Assembly (NCBI GenBank): GCA_030428825.1 | Contig: JAUIEL010000314.1 | Coordinates: forward strand, 1 to 7,750 | Source: a bacterium | Lineage (GTDB): Bacteria; Planctomycetota; B15-G4; JADJEK01 | Direction: 5' to 3' | Length of the DNA stretch: 7,750 nt | Shown here: positions 1 to 6,377 of the stretch, one piece after another | Numbering within the stretch: the first letter of the stretch is position 1 | How the letters are laid out: each line of letters begins with the position of its first letter | Position numbers and translations under genes: made by a program | Notes under the pieces: generated by a model | Seen by the model: only the letters and a program-made list of their open reading frames with translations | The model's database searches: none | What the model was told of the DNA's origin: nothing

Positions 1-347
1 GGAGGTTCTTGGAGCGGGTCACCGACTTCGAGACCGGGGTCTGGTGCAAGCCGTTCAAGGACACCTCCGACCTCGTCCGGCTGGTGAGCCGCTCGCTGGT
101 CGATTGGCTCACGCGACGGCTGGAAGCGATGAAGCAGCATCAACGAACGCTGCGAGACTGGCTGTCGCGGCGCGTCCTGATCGTCGTCGCCCTGTCCGCA
201 GTCGCGGGCGGCGTCTGCCTCTTGCCCTTCATCCAGAGCCGGCTCTCGACGAACGCGGTCGTCGCGATCCTGCTCAGCGTCTTCTTCTCCTCTGCTGCCG
301 CGGTCGCTCTTTGGAAGCGGGAGGCGGACGATGGTCGAATCGGATGA
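1..347 (+). CDS. C-terminal fragment of a DUF4062-like (TIR-like) protein with two membrane helices
   Basis: This is the 3' end of a gene that begins before the window. The frame is open to base 3, and the first residues (RFLERVTDFETG) read as the middle of a protein. The TTG at 9 sits only three bases after GGAGG, too close for a normal ribosome site, so I do not take it as the start. The visible part has a helical stretch containing F-x-x-x-V, then a K-P-F-K-D-T-S-DL motif and a V-x-x-SL-x-x-WL helix. As I remember the family, this resembles the tail of DUF4062 domains. Next come a basic, Q/R-rich linker and two hydrophobic segments (about residues 56-74 and 82-102 counted from base 9), forming a hairpin in the membrane, and a short charged tail. 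The stop overlaps the next gene by 17 bp, so the two are very likely co-transcribed. DUF4062 modules are known from signalling and defence proteins. The assignment rests on a short tail and is tentative; the membrane hairpin is clear. Confidence 0.6.
   Translation, partial: RFLERVTDFETGVWCKPFKDTSDLVRLVSRSLVDWLTRRLEAMKQHQRTLRDWLSRRVLIVVALSAVAGGVCLLPFIQSRLSTNAVVAILLSVFFSSAAAVALWKREADDGRIG
319..324 (+). promoter_or_regulatory. Ribosome binding site inside the upstream gene
   Basis: GGGAGG lies six bases before the ATG at 331 and within the last codons of the preceding gene. It fixes the start of the coiled-coil gene and supports translational coupling across the overlap. It is the clearest Shine-Dalgarno sequence in the window. 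Confidence 0.7.
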
Positions 348-1161
348 CGCGGCGCTTCTTCGGTCGGTCGAGCGGGAGATGGCCCGTCGGCGCAGGCAGC
401 TCCGGATCTTCCTCGGGCTGTCCGCGGCGCCGCTCGTCGTGGCGCTCGGATTCCTCCTGTTCGGTCGGGACGGAGTCGCCGATCTCGAACCCCTCCGGGC
501 GAAGGTCGCGGCGGTGGACGAGACGCTCTCCGGCGCGCGCGCGGAGGTCGGAGCGCTGTCGAGCACGGTCGAAGGACTCAGCGGCCTCGAGGACTCGCTT
601 CGGGACGTCGAACGGGAGCGTGTCGAGGTGCGGGAGCGACTGGACGCTCTCGGGAAGGATCTCGACGCGGGCCTTCGGGGCATCCGCCAGGATCAGTCTC
701 TGGTGGAGGACAAGCTGGCGCAACAGCTCGAGCTGAGTCGCGTTCGGGAGGAGATGTTCCAGGGGTTTCGCACCAACCTCGCGAGCGTGCGAGAGCTCGC
801 GGCGAGTGGTGGGCACGGGGACCCGGCCGCGCTGGAGGAATTGCGAGCGGGGCTCGGCCGCGAGATCGAGGAGCTCCGCAACCTCGTGCGGGAGTCCGGA
901 AACCGCGCCGGCGCTCGCGGGAACATCGTGGCGCGCATGGCCCCTTCCGCCGACTACCCGGCCTGCGTCCGGATCGACCTCGACGGCGACACGAAGGCGC
1001 TCCCGGGCGACACCGGAGTGGTTCGCCGCCACGGCCGCTATTGCGGACTGGTGACGGTCATCGACGTGAAGCGCGGCGCGGTGTTGGCGGTGATCCATCG
1101 GGAGACCGTCGGCCGAAACGGTGTCGAGGACGGCGATACCGTCCAGTTCCACGTCCGTTGA
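331..1161 (+). CDS. Membrane-anchored coiled-coil protein with beta-rich C-terminal domain (MreC-like layout)
   Basis: Not recognised as a named family. The 276-residue product has an acidic then arginine-rich N-terminus (RRRRQLR near residue 20), one membrane helix at about 26-45, and a long heptad-like, charge-rich coiled coil at about 52-190 (repeated L/V with E, R, D). A small domain at about 197-276 has alternating hydrophobic residues and G-D/G-V/G-L turns (PGDTGVV, YCGLVTVIDV, GDTVQFHV), suggesting a beta-barrel. By the positive-inside rule the coiled coil and C-terminal domain lie outside the cytoplasm. This helix/coiled-coil/beta order is also the layout of the cell-shape protein MreC, but no mreB or mreD is adjacent and I claim only architectural resemblance. 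The ATG at 331 is preceded by GGGAGG at 319-324 with good spacing, and it lies inside the previous gene (17-bp overlap), implying coupled translation and a shared function. Codon use is less biased than in the central genes: about ten of the first 66 codons end in A or T. Confidence 0.72.
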   Translation: MVESDDAALLRSVEREMARRRRQLRIFLGLSAAPLVVALGFLLFGRDGVADLEPLRAKVAAVDETLSGARAEVGALSSTVEGLSGLEDSLRDVERERVEVRERLDALGKDLDAGLRGIRQDQSLVEDKLAQQLELSRVREEMFQGFRTNLASVRELAASGGHGDPAALEELRAGLGREIEELRNLVRESGNRAGARGNIVARMAPSADYPACVRIDLDGDTKALPGDTGVVRRHGRYCGLVTVIDVKRGAVLAVIHRETVGRNGVEDGDTVQFHVR

Positions 1162-1235
1162 GCGGTCCGGGGCATGCCGTGACGGCCCGATCCGCTCTCG
1201 CCGGCCGTCGCGGACGCGAGTGACCCTTCCCTTCG

Positions 1236-1979
1236 ATGCCCGATCGACGACTCCACCGCGGCCCGCACCCGGGCGACGAGGACCGGTTCGCGGCCCCGAA
1301 CGTCCCGCGGCTCCGGGCGGCGACCTTCGAGATGTCGTGGCTCCTCGGGCGCGGGTACCCGCCGAAGGGGGCGGCGAAGCTGGTCGGGGACCGGCACCGG
1401 CTCGACGCCCGGCAGCGCGAGGCGGTCGGGCGGGCGAGCGACGCGGACTCGGTCCGCGACGCCCGAGCCGCCCGTGAGCTCGCGCCCGAGCGGGTCGCGG
1501 GGGCCGCGCTCGCGATCGACGGGTTCAACCTCCTCACGACCGTCGAGGCGGCGCTCGCCGGCGGCGTGGTGCTCGGCTGCCGCGACGGCTGCTTCCGCGA
1601 CGTCGCGAGCCTCCACGGGACCTGGCGGCGGGTCGTCGAGACGGACGTCGCTCTCGACCGGGTCGGCGAGCGGCTCGCGGCGCTCGGAGTCGGCGCCGCG
1701 ACGTGGCTCCTCGATCGGCCGGTCTCGAACAGCGGGCGGCTGAAGGAGCGGATCGCGGCGCACGGCCGCCGGCGCGGGTGGCCGTGGAGCGCCGAGACCG
1801 AGCGCGACGTCGACGCGCGGCTCGGGGCGAGCGCGGAGGTCGTCGTCACCGCCGACGGCGCCGTCCTCGACCGGGCCGAGCGGTGGCTGAACCTCGCGCG
1901 CCTCGTCGTCGAGCGGGACGTTCCCGGCGCGTGGATCCTCGACCTCGCGGAGGTGGAGCGGAGAGGAAGGAGCCGCTGA
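1236..1979 (+). CDS. DUF434/DUF5616 domain protein (PIN-like, putative nuclease)
   Basis: A 247-residue protein with a two-part layout. An N-terminal helical segment at about 25-70 (LLGRGYPPKGAAKLVGDR) matches my memory of DUF434, and a C-terminal alpha/beta domain at about 90-240 matches DUF5616, which I recall as placed in the PIN-like fold. The candidate metal-binding acids seen are D95 in AIDGFN, D117 in GCRDGC, D160 in WLLDRPVSNSG and D207/D212 in VVTADGAVLD. That pattern fits a metal-dependent nuclease, but activity is inferred. Similar proteins are best known from archaea and scattered bacteria, with no established role. An in-frame stop lies at 1221-1223, so the ATG at 1236 is the first possible start. 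No Shine-Dalgarno sequence precedes it, and the first 20 or so residues look like an unconserved extension. The next in-frame ATG (1332) would cut into the DUF434 region. It follows the coiled-coil gene after 74 bp on the same strand, but its codon use is sharply different, so I doubt they form one functional unit. Confidence 0.82.
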   Translation: MPDRRLHRGPHPGDEDRFAAPNVPRLRAATFEMSWLLGRGYPPKGAAKLVGDRHRLDARQREAVGRASDADSVRDARAARELAPERVAGAALAIDGFNLLTTVEAALAGGVVLGCRDGCFRDVASLHGTWRRVVETDVALDRVGERLAALGVGAATWLLDRPVSNSGRLKERIAAHGRRRGWPWSAETERDVDARLGASAEVVVTADGAVLDRAERWLNLARLVVERDVPGAWILDLAEVERRGRSR

Positions 1980-2049
1980 AGCTCGACGACCGGTGGGCGG
2001 GGCTCTGGGTGCTCGGCGCGGGCTTCTTCGCGTACCGCGGTCGCTGGGT

Positions 2050-2065
2050 CGGCGCCCGAGCGCCG
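2050..2065. terminator. GC hairpin between convergent genes (possible bidirectional terminator)
   Basis: A perfect 6-bp stem (CGGCGC/GCGCCG) with a 4-base loop lies in the 90-bp gap between the DUF434 gene and the convergent lipoprotein gene, four bases beyond the lipoprotein stop. There is no T-run on either strand, so it is not a classical intrinsic terminator, and in DNA this GC-rich a 6-bp stem can arise by chance. Confidence 0.3.
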
Positions 2066-2069
2066 TCGG

Positions 2070-2819
2070 TCACGCGTCGTCGTCGGCCGGCGACGCGTCG
2101 GTCTCGGTCGGCTCGTGCGGCACCGGGAACGACGGCGGGGCGTCCGGGTCGGGCCAGACGACCGGATGGTGATGCGGGTCGTCTCCGGCGAAGTCGATCG
2201 TCAGGAAGCCGAGCAGGAAGTCGAGCGCCTGCACCGGCCCGACGCCGACGCGGACGCCGACCGCGCCGACGAACAGCCCGAGCTCGGCGTTCAGGAACTC
2301 GATCGCCCATCCGAAGTGGAGCAGGTTGATCGGCTCCTTCGTCCACTCCCACCCCTCCTTCCGGAAGTACGGCGGGAGGACGGGGAACCAGAGGTCGCCG
2401 GAGCGGCGCACGCCCGGCAGGAGGATCAGCGTGTTCCCGATCAGTCGCGAGTCGTGGTCCCACCAGAAGCGGTCGCCGTTCGGGATGCGGCCCGGGCGGT
2501 CCTCGTAGTCCTGGTAGCGCCAGTACCGGAGGATCGGGATCCCGCGCTCCTTCTCCCACCAGACCGGCCCGTACCGGAGCGTGTCGCGTCCGTAGCGCGT
2601 GTTCTCGGCCCAGCCGATCCCGAGCCCGAGGTACGGCGTCACCCGCGCCTCGGCGGAGAGGCCGTAGCCGACCGCGACGCTGGCCGGGAAGACGTCGGTC
2701 AGGTCGAGCGCGCGCGCCTCGAAGTAGCGGCCGACGGACGTCGAGCAGCCGGACGCGAGGAGGGGGAAGAGGACGGCGGCGGCGAGCGCGAGGCGGGAGG
2801 GACGGGCGGGCGAGGTCAT
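2070..2819 (-). CDS. Conserved hypothetical lipoprotein, translationally coupled to dynamin-like GTPase
   Basis: A 249-residue exported lipoprotein. The N-terminus has a basic stretch, a hydrophobic core (about 10-22) and the lipobox LLASGC, with lipidation expected at Cys25. Serine at +2 predicts the outer membrane if the usual Lol rule holds here. The mature part has glycine-rich, membrane-protein-like stretches: ARALDLTDVF with VAVGYGL at about 36-54, and VGAVGVRVGVG followed by LDFLLGFLTIDFAGDD at about 184-214. Between them is an unusually aromatic and charged central section (about 84-170, many W, Y, R and D). The tail after residue 212 is acidic and proline-rich with a run of three histidines, so it could bind metal. 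I recognise the ARALDL and DFLLGF-type signatures as recurring in hypothetical lipoproteins of high-GC Gram-negative bacteria, but no function is known to me. The ATG overlaps the GTPase stop as ATGA, so it is almost certainly in the same operon. Confidence 0.82.
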   Translation of the reverse strand: MTSPARPSRLALAAAVLFPLLASGCSTSVGRYFEARALDLTDVFPASVAVGYGLSAEARVTPYLGLGIGWAENTRYGRDTLRYGPVWWEKERGIPILRYWRYQDYEDRPGRIPNGDRFWWDHDSRLIGNTLILLPGVRRSGDLWFPVLPPYFRKEGWEWTKEPINLLHFGWAIEFLNAELGLFVGAVGVRVGVGPVQALDFLLGFLTIDFAGDDPHHHPVVWPDPDAPPSFPVPHEPTETDASPADDDA

Positions 2820-4630
2820 GCGTCGCTCTCTTCGGGCGGGGTCTCCTCGCCCGTCGATGGGGTCGTCGTGAGGCGGACGGACTTCGCGCCGTCGAGGATC
2901 TGCAGCAGCTCGAGGCGGACGCGCTTCTGCGTCTCCTCGGCCTCGGCGAGCCGACCGGTCTCCGCGCGATAGAACGTGAGGTACGGGTCGTACGCGCGGC
3001 GGAGCTTGTCGGCGGACGACTCGATCTCCTGGTCGAACGCGGCGCCGAGCGCGCGGCGGAACTCGCGCACCAGCTCGTCGACCTTCAGCGAGAACTCCTG
3101 GATCGCGCGCCGCTTCTTCTTCGGCAGGATCACGAACCCGGTGGCGAAGACGACGCCCGCCGCGAGGATGCCGGTGACGTCGAGCGCGACGCCGGTCAGG
3201 ATCGACACGAGCAGCGTCCCGAGCCCGACCGCGCCCGCCTGGACGCCGATCTGCTGGAGGACGCCGCGGTACGCCGTCTCCATGATGCGGTTGCACTCCC
3301 CCTCGACGTCGAAGCGCTCGATCTCGCGCCGGAACGCCTCCTGCATCTGCTCGACCAGCTTGTCGCGGTTGTAGTCGAACCCCTGGTCCTGCGGCGCGGG
3401 GGCGGCGACGCGCTCCTGGTACTTCTCGACGACGAGGTTGTCGTTCAGGAACCGGAGCGAACGCTGGAAGAGCGCGATCTGCTCCTTCATCAGCCAGTCG
3501 GTCGCCGCGTGCATCTCGTCCTGGATGCGCTCCTTCAGGTCGGCGATCGCCTCCTTCTCGAACTTCTGCCGGAACTGCTCGTGGTTCTTCAGCAGGCCGA
3601 AGTTCTTCACCCGGAGCGTCGTCTCGAAGAAGTTCTTCCCGCGGCGCTCGAACTCGCGGAGGAGGTCGTAGATCCGGACGACGTAGACGTGGTACCGCTC
3701 CTTCAGCTCGGTCGAGGTCTGCTTCACCTGCGCGTCGAGGTCGGAGAGGGAGCGGAAGTCGTGCTCGAGCAGCTCGCGCCGCTCGGAGGTCACGCCCTTC
3801 AGGTCGTCGAGCAGCGCGAGGCCCGCCTCGACCGGGCTGGTCAGCTTGAGGCGGACCCGCTCCTCCTCGGCGAGGTTCGACGCGAGGAACCGCTCGAGCT
3901 CGGGCATGCCGCTCTTCTCGAGGAGCGCGTCGTCGCCGTCGCGCCGCGCCTGCTCGGCGAGCTTCGCCGAGACCGGGAAGACGCGCGGCTCGAAGTCGTA
4001 GAACTTGCGGCAGTTCTCCTTGATGTACTGGACGACCGTCGGGACGTCCGCCTCCTCGCGGACGTCGGTCTTCGTCAGGACGAACAGGACCTTCTTCCGC
4101 CACCGCTCGCTGACGAAGTCGAGGAACTGCTTCTCGGACTCCGAGAACGGCCGGTCGATCGACGTCACGAACATCGTGAGGTCGGCCTTCGGGATGAACG
4201 ACTCGGTGATCTCCGCGTGCTTCCGGACGATCGAGTTGGTCCCCGGCGTGTCGACGACGTGGAACAGCTTCAGCAGCTCGTTCGGGTGTTCCTTCTCGTA
4301 GACGAACTCGTCGGAGATCCGCTCGACCGGCTGCGGGCCGTGCTTCAGCACCCAGATCCGGTCGGTCAGCGGGAGCGGGCCCTCGGCCTGGACCTTCTCG
4401 TTCAGGAGCGAGTTGATGAACGAGGACTTCCCGGACTTCACCTCGCCGATGACGACCATCAGGAAGAACTCGTCGACGTGCTCGCGGACGAGGCGGGCGT
4501 TGCGCGCGACCTCGCCCTGCGGATCGAGGGCGGCCGCGACCTCCTGCAGCTCGGTGAGGGACGAGCGCGCGTCGTCGAGGAGCTTGGCGGCGTCCTCGCC
4601 GATCAGCTTGGTGATCGAGTCGTTCGTCAT
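2816..4630 (-). CDS. Dynamin-like GTPase (bacterial dynamin family)
   Basis: A 604-residue dynamin-family GTPase. The GTPase domain (about 55-255) shows P-loop GEVKSGKS at 62-69, a switch threonine in PLTDRI (T89), DTPG at 127-130 and TKTD at 186-189, with SAK at about 221-223 as the probable fifth motif. Long charged helices at about 256-460 resemble the neck and trunk of bacterial dynamins. Residues 464-503 form a strongly hydrophobic, glycine-rich hairpin (two segments split near L483-T486) followed by PKKKRR, the expected membrane-inserting paddle. Further helices at 505-580 would return along the trunk, and the tail is acidic. The family uses GTP to bind, tubulate or fuse membranes; roles in envelope stress and phage tolerance are described for some members. 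Bacterial dynamins often come as pairs, but here there is only one, coupled to a lipoprotein gene. The start at 4630 is the ATG just before the conserved N-terminal helix. The frame runs far upstream only because it is antisense to the glycosyltransferase. Confidence 0.93.
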   Translation of the reverse strand: MTNDSITKLIGEDAAKLLDDARSSLTELQEVAAALDPQGEVARNARLVREHVDEFFLMVVIGEVKSGKSSFINSLLNEKVQAEGPLPLTDRIWVLKHGPQPVERISDEFVYEKEHPNELLKLFHVVDTPGTNSIVRKHAEITESFIPKADLTMFVTSIDRPFSESEKQFLDFVSERWRKKVLFVLTKTDVREEADVPTVVQYIKENCRKFYDFEPRVFPVSAKLAEQARRDGDDALLEKSGMPELERFLASNLAEEERVRLKLTSPVEAGLALLDDLKGVTSERRELLEHDFRSLSDLDAQVKQTSTELKERYHVYVVRIYDLLREFERRGKNFFETTLRVKNFGLLKNHEQFRQKFEKEAIADLKERIQDEMHAATDWLMKEQIALFQRSLRFLNDNLVVEKYQERVAAPAPQDQGFDYNRDKLVEQMQEAFRREIERFDVEGECNRIMETAYRGVLQQIGVQAGAVGLGTLLVSILTGVALDVTGILAAGVVFATGFVILPKKKRRAIQEFSLKVDELVREFRRALGAAFDQEIESSADKLRRAYDPYLTFYRAETGRLAEAEETQKRVRLELLQILDGAKSVRLTTTPSTGEETPPEESDA

Positions 4631-4641
4631 GGTCGCTCGCC

Positions 4642-4647
4642 ATCGTA
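4642..4647 (-). promoter_or_regulatory. Possible -10 element of the GTPase-lipoprotein operon
   Basis: On the minus strand TACGAT (4 of 6 matches to TATAAT) ends 11 bases before the GTPase ATG. Transcription would start about five bases before the ATG, leaving almost no leader. No good -35 is visible at 16-18 bp spacing. Confidence 0.3.
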
Positions 4648-4649
4648 GC

Positions 4650-4660
4650 GGCGGACCGCC
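4650..4660. promoter_or_regulatory. Palindrome GGCGG-A-CCGCC in the divergent promoter region
   Basis: A perfect 5-bp inverted repeat around one base lies in the 48-bp gap between the divergent GTPase and glycosyltransferase genes, between their two candidate -10 elements. The position fits an operator acting on both genes, but short GC palindromes are common in DNA of this composition. Confidence 0.25.
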
Positions 4661-4666
4661 TACAAT
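4661..4666 (+). promoter_or_regulatory. -10-like element TACAAT of the glycosyltransferase gene
   Basis: TACAAT (5 of 6 matches to TATAAT) stands out in this GC-rich gap, 12 bases before the ATG at 4679. Transcription would begin around 4673, giving a leader of about six bases with no room for a Shine-Dalgarno site, so the mRNA is probably leaderless or nearly so. No convincing -35 is seen. Confidence 0.42.
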
Positions 4667-4678
4667 CCGCCGTTTCAA

Positions 4679-6319
4679 ATGAGCCCCGCCGAGACCGACG
4701 CCCCCGCCCCGGGACCCCGTTCGCCGCTCGCGACGCTCGTCCTGCTCGTGGCGGCGGCGGTCGCGTTCCAGCTCCTCCGGTCGCCGTTCTCGGACGTCCC
4801 GTTCACGCGCGACGAGGGGGAGTACGCGTACATCGCGCAGCGTTGGGCGGCCGGCGACCTTCCGTATCGCGACGCGTTCGACCAGAAGCCGCCGCTCGTC
4901 TTCCTCGCGTACCGGGCCGCCTTCGCGATCGGAGGCGAAGAGGTCCGGTCCGTGCGCGCGCTCCACGGCGTCTGGGTGGCGATGTCGGCGCTGCTCCTCT
5001 TCCTCCTGGTCCGGAGGGCGGCGCCGGCGGCGGGGCCGGTCGGCGCGGCGGGGGCGGCGCTCGCGTTCGTGGTCCTCGTCTCGTCGCACGGCTGGTTCGG
5101 GCACGTCGCGAACACCGAGGTGTTCATGCTCCTGCCGATGGCGGCGTCCGCGCTCTTCCTGTGGCGCGCGGATCGCGACGACCGGCCGCGCGACTGGGTC
5201 CTCTGCGGGGCGTTCGCGGCGCTGGCGTGCTGGTTCAAGCCGGTCGCCGGGACGCACGTCGCGTGGGTCCTGCTGTTCGTGGCGTTCGCGGCGTGCCGCG
5301 CCGGGCGGCGGGGCGTGCTGGTGCGCGTGACGTGGCGGTGGGCGTGGCTCCTCGTCGGAGGGGTCGTGGCGAGCGTCCCGGTCGTCCTGCCGTTCGTGCT
5401 CGCGGGGGTCTTCCGCGAGTTCCTCGACGCGGTCTTCCTGCACAACGTCCGGTACGCGCAGGCGGTCGACTGGGCGACCGGGGCGGCGGCGCTGGAGCGC
5501 GGGCTCGGGAGGCAGGCGCCCGAGCTCCTGGGGATCTGGGCGCTGGCGGCGATCGGGATCGCCGCGCGATGGCGCGAGGCGCGGTCGCACGTCGGCTGGC
5601 TGATCCTCTGCGCGGTCGGGGCGGCGGTCGGCCTCTACTTCCGGCCCCACTACTTCATGCAGCTCGGGCCGCCGCTCGCGGTCCTCGCCGGGCTCGGTGG
5701 TGTCGCGGTGGTCGAGCGGCTCGCCCGCTTCCGGGTCCCGGCGGTCGTCGGCGCGCTCGCGGTGGCGGCGGCGATCGCGGTCCCCGCGCGCGTCGTGAAC
5801 GCCGATCTCCTGGCGCTCGACGCGACGGGGATCTCGCGGCGGATCCACGACGTCAACCCGTTCGTCGAGGCGCCCGGGCTCGCCGAGCGGATCCGCGACG
5901 GGTCGGACCCCGGCGACACCGTCTACGTCTTCGGGTCCGAGCCGGAGATCCTGTTCCACGCCCGGCGGAAGAGCGCGACGCGATACATCATCACCTACCC
6001 GCTCCTCGGCGGGTTCGAGGACTCCGGCGAGCGACAGCGGGAGGCGATCGCCGAGGTCCGCGCCGCGAACCCGCGGTGGATCGTCCTCGTCTCGATCGCG
6101 ACCTCCCACCTCGAGGCGCCGGACGCCGACCCGTACCTCGCCGTCGAGACCGAGCGGATCGTGCGCGAGGGCGGCTACGTCCTCGACTCCATCGCGGTCC
6201 CCGTCGACCCGACCGGCCCGTTCAAGCTGTTCACCGGGGACCGCGCCGAGCCGGTCTCGAACGACGTCCTCGCCCGCGGCGGCCAGACCCCGGCGGTGCG
6301 GCTGTACCGGCGCCCGTGA
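4679..6319 (+). CDS. ArnT/PMT-like membrane glycosyltransferase (GT39/GT83-type)
   Basis: A 546-residue polytopic enzyme of the superfamily that moves sugars from polyprenyl-phosphate carriers to lipid or protein acceptors outside the inner membrane. About eleven hydrophobic segments lie at roughly 18-34, 97-113, 122-136, 147-163, 175-188, 193-207, 220-243, 281-296, 304-320, 330-345 and 353-370. The first external loop has the family's acidic catalytic signature, TRDEGEYAYIAQ (D45-E46), and then DQKPP at 68-72, both typical of PMT_2-type transferases. Residues 321-338 (FRPHYFMQLGPP and on) match a loop usual in this group. A soluble domain fills 371-546. The acceptor and sugar cannot be told from the sequence, and no other cell-surface polysaccharide genes are next to it. 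The ATG at 4679 lacks a Shine-Dalgarno site; the stop/start geometry and the nearby TACAAT support it. It is divergent from the GTPase operon across 48 bp. Confidence 0.88.
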   Translation: MSPAETDAPAPGPRSPLATLVLLVAAAVAFQLLRSPFSDVPFTRDEGEYAYIAQRWAAGDLPYRDAFDQKPPLVFLAYRAAFAIGGEEVRSVRALHGVWVAMSALLLFLLVRRAAPAAGPVGAAGAALAFVVLVSSHGWFGHVANTEVFMLLPMAASALFLWRADRDDRPRDWVLCGAFAALACWFKPVAGTHVAWVLLFVAFAACRAGRRGVLVRVTWRWAWLLVGGVVASVPVVLPFVLAGVFREFLDAVFLHNVRYAQAVDWATGAAALERGLGRQAPELLGIWALAAIGIAARWREARSHVGWLILCAVGAAVGLYFRPHYFMQLGPPLAVLAGLGGVAVVERLARFRVPAVVGALAVAAAIAVPARVVNADLLALDATGISRRIHDVNPFVEAPGLAERIRDGSDPGDTVYVFGSEPEILFHARRKSATRYIITYPLLGGFEDSGERQREAIAEVRAANPRWIVLVSIATSHLEAPDADPYLAVETERIVREGGYVLDSIAVPVDPTGPFKLFTGDRAEPVSNDVLARGGQTPAVRLYRRP

Positions 6320-6336
6320 GGGGTGGGGGCCGGCGC

Positions 6337-6376
6337 AAGTTCCTTGTTGTGAAGTTCTTATCGGGTGCTTTGCCCG
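6337..6376. terminator. Low-GC spot and weak hairpin between convergent genes
   Basis: The 58-bp gap between the glycosyltransferase and kinase stops holds an unusually AT-rich stretch at 6337-6361 with AAGTTC repeated at 6337-6342 and 6352-6357. A short stem (CGGG/CCCG, 6362-6365 with 6373-6376) follows. For minus-strand transcripts the hairpin would precede a stretch with several A and T bases, loosely like a terminator. There is no clean T-run. Confidence 0.3.
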
Positions 6377-6377
6377 G

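Noticed and set aside
9..347. TTG at 9 after GGAGG as the true start of the first gene
   Set aside because: Spacing of three bases is too short, the frame is open upstream to the edge, and the residues before it continue the same helical pattern.
274..1152. Minus-strand open frame of 292 residues opposite the coiled-coil gene
   Set aside because: Composition is dominated by R, H, D and P, typical of antisense frames in GC-rich DNA; the plus-strand gene has a ribosome site, membrane helix and coiled coil.
1168..1179. GGCATGCC palindrome after the coiled-coil gene as a terminator
   Set aside because: The stem has no loop room, cannot be extended and has no T-run.
331..1979. Coiled-coil gene and DUF434 gene as one operon
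   Set aside because: Same strand and only 74 bp apart, but codon use changes abruptly and there is no Shine-Dalgarno site or shared theme; co-transcription cannot be excluded but is not supported.
1980..2069. Possible small membrane peptide (LDDRWAGLWVLGAGFFAYRG) after the DUF434 stop
   Set aside because: No start codon with a ribosome site in this gap; the frame continues into R/S-rich antisense of the lipoprotein.
3509..4648. Plus-strand open frame of 379 residues opposite the GTPase
   Set aside because: It is a low-complexity L/V/E/R-rich sequence mirroring the GTPase codons; the minus strand carries clear GTPase motifs.
4631..6109. Upstream extension of the GTPase reading frame
   Set aside because: Before the ATG at 4630 the frame is R/D/P-rich antisense of the glycosyltransferase; the conserved protein begins at MTNDSITK.
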